A stretch of 64,000 nucleotides of DNA from Pseudopithomyces maydicus (lineage: Eukaryota; Ascomycota; Dothideomycetes; Pleosporales; Didymosphaeriaceae), in assembly GCA_026873275.1 (NCBI GenBank), contig JANTUC010000012.1, positions 1,446,001-1,510,000 on the forward strand, in the 5' to 3' direction. Under the pieces are notes generated by a model, which saw nothing but the letters and a program-made list of their open reading frames with translations, made no database searches and was not told the DNA's origin. A program made the position numbers and the translations under genes. Positions 55,680 through 64,000 of this stretch are shown in pieces; positions within the stretch are counted from its first letter, which is position 1, and each line of letters begins with the position of its first letter.

Positions 55680-56924
55680 CTAAATGTTTCTCTCGACTCT
55701 TAATGTTTCTGCAAAATACATTGGAATGTCCTCTTGATCGTCGGGAAGGATCGAGCCGCGAGCCAACCATGTAGCTTGTAGCTCTTCGAACGTTTTCTCC
55801 AACACTTCAGCTGCTCTTACACGCAGGGAATGAGAGTCGAGGCCCATATGAAACATGAGCCGGTTGACGTATTGCCACCAGTCTCTCAACACGGATCGCG
55901 TGGAGATAGCATATTCCCTTGGCCAAGGTCCTCCGTATTGGATATGTTCAATCCCACTTAGGTGGGATGTGAAAAAATCCCAAAAAACCTCAGATACAGA
56001 TTTATTGTAATCGACCTCTATCCGCTTTGAGGCATCTGAGCAGAGGCCTGCCAGTCCCCATATCTTGTCCCTCGGATCAGCACATTTGAAATCGCAACAT
56101 TTGTAGACCTTTTGCCTAAAATCCACCACCCCGGTTGTCTCTGCATCCCATCCATTTCCAGTATATTTAGTCAGCAAAATAGAAGCCCAACCAGGGTCGT
56201 TGACACCCTCAGATACAGGAATTTCATAGTCTTCCCTTACCATTGAAACTAATAGTATGATGTATTTAGTCACGAGTGTGTCAAAACAGCTTGCGATCGA
56301 TGAGGACATGAGTTGTGTGAAAGATTTCCACGGGAGTTGACGAAGCCCACATAGAATTGTTAATCTGCGTGCGAGCATTACCTCTTGTACGATCCAAAGA
56401 CGGCTCCAGTATGAGCGATTAAACAAAGATTCAATTGCATCGAAGCGAATCATCGACAGACAAAGGACAAGTCTCATGTTCTGGCTTAGCCTTTCAAGGG
56501 TTTCCATCGCCTCATCGCTATTGTCGCCCTCGGCACCAAGCCAGGCATATACACAAGAGGCGTCCTTGTAGATTCGACTCATGCGCATGACTTGGTGATT
56601 TCGCTCTCCAGTGTTTGTCTGATTGATACAAATTTGGTCGATCCAGAAAAATTCTCCCACATGCTGTTTGCAGGCCACGACCAGGAAGTCGAACAGATTC
56701 TGCCGAACGAAAAAACTAGACCCATTGATTTCAATTTGCTGCTGTGGGGATTCGGGACCCCATGTGTAAGAAAGTGCGACATATTCTTGTTCATCCTTAA
56801 TATCGTATGTCTGGAGGGTGCAGCGTATAGGTTCGTCCGGAGCGTTAGGTAGTATGCTCAGCAGCCGAATCTGATCCGTAGCCAAGTCGAGCGGTTGATG
56901 TACGAAAATCTTTTCGGGGGCCAT
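55680..56924 (-). CDS. Heterokaryon incompatibility (HET) domain protein, 414 aa
   Basis: Single exon; I start at the ATG at 56924 (MAPEKIFVHQ), since the frame upstream has no ATG. The three HET blocks are clear: VALSYTWGPE (residues 49-58), FFWIDQICINQ (92-102) and RSYWSRLWIVQEV (170-182). HET proteins trigger cell death when unlike nuclei or partners meet, and many are polymorphic. There is no NACHT or ankyrin part, so it is a short, HET-only type. It lies in an AT-rich stretch with F-box and 2EXR-like genes, which suggests an accessory, fast-evolving neighbourhood. The core fold seems intact. Confidence 0.9.
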   Translation of the reverse strand: MAPEKIFVHQPLDLATDQIRLLSILPNAPDEPIRCTLQTYDIKDEQEYVALSYTWGPESPQQQIEINGSSFFVRQNLFDFLVVACKQHVGEFFWIDQICINQTNTGERNHQVMRMSRIYKDASCVYAWLGAEGDNSDEAMETLERLSQNMRLVLCLSMIRFDAIESLFNRSYWSRLWIVQEVMLARRLTILCGLRQLPWKSFTQLMSSSIASCFDTLVTKYIILLVSMVREDYEIPVSEGVNDPGWASILLTKYTGNGWDAETTGVVDFRQKVYKCCDFKCADPRDKIWGLAGLCSDASKRIEVDYNKSVSEVFWDFFTSHLSGIEHIQYGGPWPREYAISTRSVLRDWWQYVNRLMFHMGLDSHSLRVRAAEVLEKTFEELQATWLARGSILPDDQEDIPMYFAETLRVERNI

Positions 56925-57334
56925 GGCGAGGAGAGTAGATGAGCCCAAAAGCCGTTTGAGAGGTCGGTGGTCGCAGGTTCTTTACGAAGAGTGATTGTGG
57001 CGGGGTATTTCTACTAAACCCTGTTTCCCAGCTCCTGCATGCGCTCAGCCTTCCACGTTCTGGACCTTCAGCCTTGTCTTGTGCCTTCTGCTTATACAGG
57101 CTCGTGTGAACCAATTCATGAAGGGCAGAATTTCTAGCAGAGTATAGAACCGAGTTTTAGTTAATTCTCAGAACGTTTACGCGGCTGATTGAAAAGCCTT
57201 GCTACAAGAACTTGATCACCATCACTTGGATGCTAGGAAAACCGATCTTTCTTGACTCTTGGTACCACGACGTATGTATCGAATATTAATTCACACCGGC
57301 TAAATGCATGATGCTACTTATTGCGTCCTCCGTC
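56925..57334. other. Intergenic, no gene seen
   Basis: Upstream of the HET gene and 3' of the F-box gene; AT-rich, no domain. Confidence 0.5.
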
Positions 57335-59253
57335 TTAATCAAAAGCAGAGAGATAGACCCCAGCAGGCATTTGAGAATTGTTATGTCGCATGAATGATGA
57401 CTGTATGCCGAGTCTGGTGTAAAGACCCTTCTCCAACCTGAATCTCTGCCCATCTGGGGATTCCCTGTGTACAATTAATGGCCATGCGTTTAATGGCGCT
57501 AAAGTCTCGAATGTGACTTTGACACAATGAATCTTTGAATACTGATCGTTTCCGAGGACTTGCTTATAAAAAGCTTTAACTCGCTCTTCAGCAACCTCCT
57601 CCTTCAGATATATTGAACGCCGACGTTCATCCCTCGTGAGTATGTTTGCTCTGAGTACCTCAGTCTCATGCTGGCCTTCCGGTATACCTTGGAGACGAAT
57701 AGACACATCCAATCTGCGAAGATGCTGAAGCTCAGATAAGAGTTCCATAGTTGCCTCAGGCTGGTGGAGATTATCTCAGTCAACTCAAATATTAAGTGTG
57801 ATTTGGATAAACATGTTGTGCTTACCCAATCCATATAGTTGTCGTGCTCACTTGAAACATCGAGTTTCAAACTTCGTATACCCGGTGCAATCTTGACTAG
57901 TCTTTGCATATCCCTGGCAGCAAACCCACTGTTCCAGGGCATACAGTCTATGTGAAGCTTCTTCAGACTATGACCATGTTTAGAGAAAAATGCCTCTCTG
58001 GCCTCGTCGAAGACATTAAACCAATAATCACTTATTGATATTTCCTCAAGCCCGTCAATACTATCAGAAAATCTAAGCAATGAGTGTACACTATGGAGAT
58101 CAAACTTTATCGCTTTGAGATTCGATACTTTTCCTGCTAGAGCTTCGAAGAGATGCTGTGGATCATAAAGACGATCGAGATTCAACCGACGTAAATGGCT
58201 CCAATCCATCGATTTTGCCCATTCTTGGCAAGATTCGGGAGTCAATCGATAACTGTTTGCATCTGGATCTGGGCCACTTGCTGGGTCTAGGGAGATTCGA
58301 TTTTTCCCATGTGAAATATCAAGTTCTTCTAGGGCGGGAAAAACTTCGCCGTGCCCGAATGTGAAGAAGTTATAAGTTTCAGCCCAGCCCGCTTGGGTTG
58401 GACCACCAGAGCCAGATATTTGGAGACGAAGATTCTTCAGATTGCGAGCCTGCAGAAGTGCGGTTTTTATAGCTGGTAACTCGCCCCTGCCTGCCACTCT
58501 GTTACCTTTGCCCTGGGGGTCGTTTCGGTAAGCAACGTAATCAAGCGAATAAAGTTGTGGTGAGGAAAGAATGTAGTAGTCTGGTGGCTGGTATTGTTTC
58601 TTAAAATGGCTGCGGTGTGAGTTTTTTGCATGAAGACGTGCGTAAGGATGTCTTGTATGAAACTTTTCTAGTAGAGCCGTTGGAATTGGGAATCTTGCAT
58701 TCCATCTACGAAAACTTAACGTTGCCAACATAAAATCAATGGAAAGCATTGCAACTTACGAGAAGTCTTCTAGGATTGTCAAATTTCCTAATACATCTCT
58801 AAGTAGTTCTACGTTAGGTAAATTCTGTATCTCATCGAATTCAATCTGAAAATGATGGACATTTTCAGCAATAGAATCATGACGATCTGCGAGTCGTTTG
58901 CAGATGTGTAGATTGATCTCAGGGCTATTCCGGTCATTTAGTACCACTTTACGGAACAAAATAGGTTCCACAACTCGGTTGTATCCACGGCATACGAGAC
59001 CAAATGCATGGACGTCTTTGCGGTCGAGCTAACGTAGAATTGGATTAATCGCATAGTTTCGTCGATTCTTGAGCTGGAATGAGGTACTTACTAAATCGAG
59101 TACTAACAGAATTATGATCAGAGGTAGGTTCAGGATGTGCGGAACCTGTGCCTTTGCTGAGTCATCTTCGCGATATCCTACGGAATGGTTTTGATTCTGT
59201 CGGCTGGGTTGTCGCGGCTCTGAACACTCAAGTTCAAAGACCTGATGCTCCAT
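57335..59253 (-). CDS. F-box protein with LRR-like repeats, 581 aa
   Basis: Four exons: 59253-59092, 59028-58760, 58714-57826 and 57760-57335. All junctions are in phase with GTAAGT or GTAAGC donors. I start at MEHQVFELECS; an earlier Met at 59343 is possible. The F-box is split by intron 1: HILNLPLIIILLVLDL then LDRKDVHAFGLVCRGYNRVV. Behind it are leucine-rich, irregular repeats (LKNLRLQISGSG, FPALEELDISHG, LRRLNLDRLYDP, LKKLHIDCMPWN), as in SCF substrate receptors. It probably brings a target to Skp1-Cullin for ubiquitination; the target is unknown. AT-rich accessory setting. No frame break. Confidence 0.8.
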
Positions 59254-60324
59254 TGAAGAGACTCGTAGGCATGTGCGATTGTTTTGTGTGAAAATTTGGC
59301 GGGATCGCTCTGAAATATAGCTGATCTGGGGACACCGCCTCAATACGCCCGATGCAAGGTTGCCTGAACCTCACGCTATCTACTTCAAGCGAAGCAGGGG
59401 CTGCCACCGGTGTAAGTGATAGACACACCATTGGGATTAGTGCTTATTATTTCAGCAAAATTGTTTTCTGGAAGGTAATCAGAAGTTGTGTGGCGATTCA
59501 ACAGATTGGGAAATATCTAGTAGCTGCATGTCGGCCAAACTAGAAAAATTGTGAAGAGAGAAGTTTCTAGATAATTTTCATTTTCGAACAGAAGAGCCTG
59601 CTTTTAGGACATAATATACGCCAATAAATCAATGTGGATGGAAGAATATATACCCTGATAGCTGAAGGTTTGCTTCGAAATGAGTTCACAAAGTCGTTTT
59701 GAGGTGCTTCGTGAAAGGGAACTTTGTGTGCAAGTCTTGAAAAGAAGAGCTGAAGGAGAACTACATCTACTATTGAAATACCCTTAGAAACTAAAAGCAT
59801 GAGATATATCAAGAAAGGGGAGAATGGAGAAAAGGGATTTTACTATGTCGAATACTCGAACCAATCATGAGAAATGCTATTTTCCTAATCTTAATCTTAT
59901 CTGGTCAGTCACTCTGCTGCTTCTTCTTCTAACAACTCAACGATAGAACGTGATATGATTTTCGTTGGGGCTGGGTTGATCACGTTGAAAAGTATACATC
60001 AATATACACCACCATGACGTAACACACTTCATTATCTAGGGGGGACGTTGAAATAGCGTGTATTATCCACTGCCAAGCCTCCCAAATATATCTATAAAAG
60101 CCCCGCCGCCTCTTTTCCTTTCCAATACACGCAGCCGCTCTCACCCTGAGCCCCCCGAAGCCACCACACGAAAGAACGACGAAAGACTTCTCTCAAATCC
60201 ACCCACTCACGCTACACACTCCATTCAGTGCTTCGACTGCAGAAAAAGGTAAGCTCGAGTCCCTCAAACCCATGCAACCTAGTCTATGTTACTAACGATG
60301 GTACTAGTCAAACAGCCTCAAGAG
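59254..60324. other. Intergenic, no gene seen
   Basis: Head-to-head gap between the F-box gene (minus) and the 2EXR-like gene (plus). AT-rich; short frames at 59352, 59567 and 60058 lack domains. Confidence 0.5.
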
Positions 60325-61158
60325 ATGGCTTCAAGTGGTACGCGAAATTCCCAAGAGCCTTGAAATTTCGGATGTATAAGACTAACCTCGAAACTAGATC
60401 AACCAGTTGTCAAGTCTTCTGAGCCTTTCGCCTGGTTCAAGAACTTTCCTCGAGAAGTTCGAAACAAGATCTACCAGCAAGTGTGGACGAACACTGGACC
60501 TGTCAAATTCCTCCTGAAAGGATCCCATGGAGTAGCAGTTGTCAGCTACAATGTCCAGGAGCCGACGAAAGACCTTCCCAGCGATGCTGTATTTCTTCCC
60601 ACGTGGCTGCGCACCAGCAGAGTCTTCATGGAGGAGGCCTTGAATGAACTCTACTTGTATAGCTCGTGTCTGGTTAACACTCACATATACCATCGGGATA
60701 TCAGCCATGGAAACCTTCTGGACCTGTCCCACTTTCACGATCTGCAGCTCATCGCAGACGTGACATACTGGGAGCAGTACAACTATCGCGGTGTGCTGGC
60801 CAGGAGAATTCTTGATCTAATGAGACTGAACCATGTCCTAAATCGCATCCAAAACTTGGAACTATGGTTATTCACGGAATCAGACGACTATGTGGGTCTA
60901 GCTGCCGTGAAAAGAGTCTTGCTACTTCTGAACCTGTACAGTCGTCTTTCCAAAGACCGTTGCAGCGAACTCAAGTCCCTGACTATCAACATCCAGTACG
61001 ACCGCGGACATGTCAGTCCCCATTCTCTGATCATGCCGACTCGCCTCGTTTTTGAAGAATGGTTCACCGAGCAGAGTTGCCATGTAAACAGGCCTGCCCC
61101 TCCAAATCCCTCCGACTTTTGGACAGTCTGTATGAAGTTTGAGCCAAAGGAGGGCTGA
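60325..61158 (+). CDS. 2EXR / F-box-like hypothetical protein, 257 aa
   Basis: Exon 1 is only 13 bases (60325-60337, MASS plus one base); exon 2 is 60398-61158. The 60-base intron has a CTAAC branch site and ACTAG acceptor. The join gives MASSDQPVVKSS and then FAWFKNFPREVRNKIYQQVW. That motif, Phe-x-x-Phe-Pro-x-Glu-Val-Arg-Asn-Lys-Ile-Tyr, is the start of the fungal 2EXR/F-box-like domain common in Dothideomycete and Sordariomycete hypothetical proteins. The later part (TWLRTSRVFMEEALNELYLY, NLELWLFTESDD) is typical for this group. Function unknown. No frame break. Confidence 0.75.
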
Positions 61159-62523
61159 ACTGACCGTGCTGGGGAATGACATCTCCATGGCGACTTTGGC
61201 TGGATAAAATTTTCATTTTTCCCAAGTAATGCCTACGATCAGCCGTTTCTGCGCAGGGAAAGCGCAGCTTCTTCCCTTACCCTGGCCAAGTATGCATGTC
61301 TTTCTTCTTCACGATTCCCACTGAGGTGGATTTTTCTTCTTTTTCTTTCTGTCCAGTTTGCTGTTTATATATTCGGGCATCGGTGTGCACAGAACGAGCG
61401 TATACCCCCACACAACCCGGGAGCTACTGAAACAATACAATTCGTGTCTGAACTCTCGCCTCTCAGCCAAGCTTCGCGTGGGTGACCTGCTAAAACCTAA
61501 TTACAACATGTATCCTGCAGCCATTCTGCAAGTGTTGGTAAACTCGCTCCTACAAAATCAATATATATGAAAAGGCTTTTCAATGGGTTGTTCATCGCAG
61601 ACTGACAGCTCACAATATATATGTACCATGACCTCTATTTTTGCTTCTTCAAAGTTTTCCCATATGTATACAATACTTTGCCTGCAAGCAAACAGGAAAT
61701 AACCAATTTACAATCCTTTTCATGTTTTGTGTTTTTGGAAAAGTAGCAGCTGAGTATGAGCTGACTAGATGAAAACAGTTGTTTGGAGAAAATGCTGTCG
61801 ACCCTGTTGTGACAAGTATCCTTTTTATAACATATCCATGCATCTGCGTGATGCGTGACACATAGTTACATTTTCAGTCAGTCGCGCTGTTGCCCCTATT
61901 ATTCATTTTCCACACAGGGATGGATGAAGTAGCCACAGGAAAGAAGAATGTGTGTGTGGGAAACTCATAACACGCAGTCAAGCGTTCTACCGGACTACAT
62001 CGTCTCACTATAATATGTATCTATCTAGAGATATGCAGATGGCCCCAAGGGAGTCCAGAACACTATCCCGTACTCTGGGAAAGGCGTTGCTTAAAGCGCG
62101 AAAACGAACATCTTGTCGATGTGATATACGTATAGCAGATAGAGCGTCATTCGCACGCCAGGACCTGCTCTTAGCAACCTAAAACGGAGTCCGGTTGTGA
62201 CGAAGAGGTGATACTCAAAGCCTTACTTCCCAGCTTCTGAATATCCCAAATACAAGGATATAGATCACTCTCCTGGGCAGCGTGGTGTAAAAAGCACTCC
62301 CCACGCACGGTCGCCTATACAAAACCGCGCGATCCGCACAAGACACGGCGGAGCCTACCGATATGACTGATTTCCCTCTCTCTCTATATGTCCTGTCACA
62401 GTCCTACCCTCTAGGTTGTAGATATACTGCAGAAAAAAAGGGATGTCGAGGAAAAAAAAACTGCAAAAAGAAACTGAGAACACAATGCTCAGAAGAAAAC
62501 CGAAGTTTATCTTTTTAAAACCG

Positions 62524-62610
62524 ACCCGCGTGTGATTCGAACTGCTAAGAAATGGACGTACCTTTAAGCTTTTGACCACCGACCACTGCGCCACTGAGCC
62601 ATCCACAGGC
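62524..62610 (-). other. tRNA-like element with A-box and B-box
   Basis: On the minus strand, TGGCTCAGTGG (plus 62591-62601) matches the Pol III A-box and AGTTCGAATCA (plus 62533-62543) resembles a B-box, about 58 bases apart. Outer segments 62604-62610 and 62524-62530 can pair over seven positions, three of them G-T. But the T-stem does not pair and no anticodon is clear. It may be a decayed tRNA, a tRNA-derived SINE end or an intron-containing tRNA that I cannot fold by eye. Confidence 0.3.
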
Positions 62611-62982
62611 CCCCTGCGTGCTTCCTCTGGCTCAGTGACGGAAATATGCCTAATTGCGGGACTTATATAGGGGAACAAAAAGGAGGAGATTCTGGGTTGG
62701 GGGCAAAGAAGGCGTGGCGTAGAGGTGATTGTCGGTTGGAGTGTGGTTGATTGTGGCGGCTATGTGAGAGGCAGGTACGGGGTGTTGGGTGGAGGGGAGC
62801 GGGCGATGTGGTGGACACACAACACACACACCCCTTTGAGAGCTCGCAGCAGGACTGCGGAGTGCCGCTTGCTCTTGAGATCATATAATAGACTTGTCTT
62901 TATACAATACAGCACTGCAATGGTATGTGCAGCTGCCCCTGGGTCTCTGTGTGGGATAGCATGCCCAGGGCCGCCGTAGTGC

Positions 62983-63420
62983 AGCTTGTGGCGGACAGGC
63001 AGCGGGCTTCACAACAAGCAAGCGTGACCCCTCCTTACGATACTTTGGTGCAATGTCTCATCTGCTTTCTCCAGAGCTTCTTTAAGACCTTTGGTCTGAT
63101 CTGCATCCCTGGATTGGGGCGGCGAAGCTTGTGGCGGGCAGGCGGAGGGCAGACAGCGGGCTCTACAACATGCCAACATACCCCTCACGAAAAGACTGTG
63201 GTGCAACGACCATTTGAAAGCTCCAGAGCTACTTTGAGGGCTTTAGCCTGGTTTGCATGTGTGGGTTGCGGCGGTTAAGCTTATGGCGGGCAGGCAGCGG
63301 GCTTTCCAACCTGCCCACGCCCCTCCAACCCACAAGACCGCGGTGCGCCAATCTATCTGCTTGCCCCCAGAACTTCTTTGAGACACAGAGCCGGGTATGC
63401 ATGCCTGGTACGCAAGACCA
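62983..63420 (+). repeat. Three degenerate direct repeats, ~142-153 bp each
   Basis: AGCTTGTGGCGG...CAGGCAGCGGGCT starts copies at 62983, 63125 and 63278. Shared later words are CCCCTC, GGTGC, TCTGCTT or similar, CCAGA(G)CT(A/T)CTTTGAG and GCATGCCTG/GCATGTGTG. Copies differ by indels and substitutions. It may be part of a larger decayed repeat family. Confidence 0.75.
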
Positions 63421-64000
63421 AGTCACGGCGGTGAAGACCGCGTCGCCCGACACCTTTGGCACGTGTACCCGACACCTACTCCCGCGGAGCTGACATTGAA
63501 CAGTCAAGAATGTCACCAGAAGAAAGCCCCTTCGCCGCTTTGCTCCACGCCGTTTCCCGCCCTCAGAATGCTCCGCGACGACAAGACTCGATGCAGGGGT
63601 TCCCCTTTTGTTAGGCCGAATGTTGACACCGACAGAGGGCGAATTATACATGGCGAAGGACCCATTGCATCGCCGTAATACGGCTCCTCGACGAGGCGGG
63701 GTCCCCATACCCACTGCACCGAACACTCGCACCGGCGGGGTATACTCTACGGCAAGACTTATGTGGACAGCGGAGGATACACAATACAGAGAGGACGAAA
63801 GACGGTGACAGACACTCTGGAAAGGATACACGCCGTTTCGTGAGCTGTGACGTCTCGGGACTTATGGCATGCTAAGGCTGTTGCTCTTTGTTGGCAGACT
63901 CTGCTGTAGCAAGGCATAGTCTACACAAGGCGTTTCAGGAGCGAAAGCAGTGAAATGAGAGCCATAACAGACATGAAGAGGCTGTAGAAAGCGCGCAATG

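Larger units (their letters stand above)
61159..64000. other. Gene-free 2.8-kb stretch with tRNA-like element and tandem repeat
   Basis: No protein gene is supported. Features seen are a tRNA-like element on the minus strand (62524-62610) and three copies of a ~150 bp repeat (62983-63420). The rest is AT-rich up to about 62.6 kb and more GC-rich afterward. Confidence 0.55.

Noticed and set aside
1..64000. CRISPR array, IS elements or a complete transposon
   Set aside because: No regularly spaced identical repeats, no transposase, integrase or reverse transcriptase frame, and no terminal repeats were found; the organism is eukaryotic.

Overview
The window is nuclear DNA of a filamentous ascomycete (Pezizomycotina; a Dothideomycete is my best guess from family resemblance, not proven). 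Signs are genes broken by many short GT-AG introns of about 48-110 bases, a Zn2Cys6 regulator, a HET-domain protein, F-box and 2EXR-type proteins, and typical fungal housekeeping genes. There is nothing prokaryotic here. I support 24 protein-coding genes. Most remaining long frames are antisense or frame shadows of GC-rich exons.

Layout. 0-3.3 kb: AT-rich DNA with degenerate minisatellites and one RING-like gene. 3.3-8.3 kb: a DUF2231 membrane protein, the mitochondrial twin-CX9C protein Cox23 and an acyltransferase-3 membrane enzyme, all on the minus strand. 8.3-11.8 kb: gene-poor. 11.8-22 kb: an Fe(II)/2OG-dioxygenase-like gene, a Psh1-like RING ubiquitin ligase, a signal-anchored surface protein and an SOD-fold mitoribosomal protein. 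22.6-30.4 kb: a compact candidate catabolic cluster (Zn2Cys6 regulator, HpcH/HpaI aldolase, D-2-hydroxyacid dehydrogenase, Dal5-type transporter). 33.2-35.2 kb: a 14-TM drug/H+ antiporter. 36.7-55.4 kb: core genes (MRI1, a small coiled-coil protein, PAN1, RPB11, an unknown membrane protein, EMC2, AP-3 delta/APL5, SERP1/YSY6 and a mitochondrial membrane protein). 55.6-61.2 kb: an AT-richer accessory block (HET, F-box, 2EXR-like). 61.2-64 kb: no gene, but a tRNA-like element and three copies of a ~150 bp tandem repeat.

The part most like a self-contained system is 22.6-30.4 kb. The transporter and dehydrogenase are divergent around a 487-base promoter with a perfect 8-bp-arm palindrome and a CCGAA-N2-TTCGG palindrome. 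The aldolase has its own palindrome and a ~113 bp duplicated block upstream. A reasonable reading is import of a carboxylated substrate, oxidation or reduction at a 2-hydroxy/2-oxo carbon, and retro-aldol cleavage, under the local regulator. The substrate cannot be read from sequence.

A strong caveat: about half of the genes, including very conserved ones (PAN1, COX23, APL5), need one or more single-base corrections, mostly inside G/C homopolymers, to keep their family reading frame. The breaks look like residual assembly errors more than true decay, but the sequence alone cannot decide.
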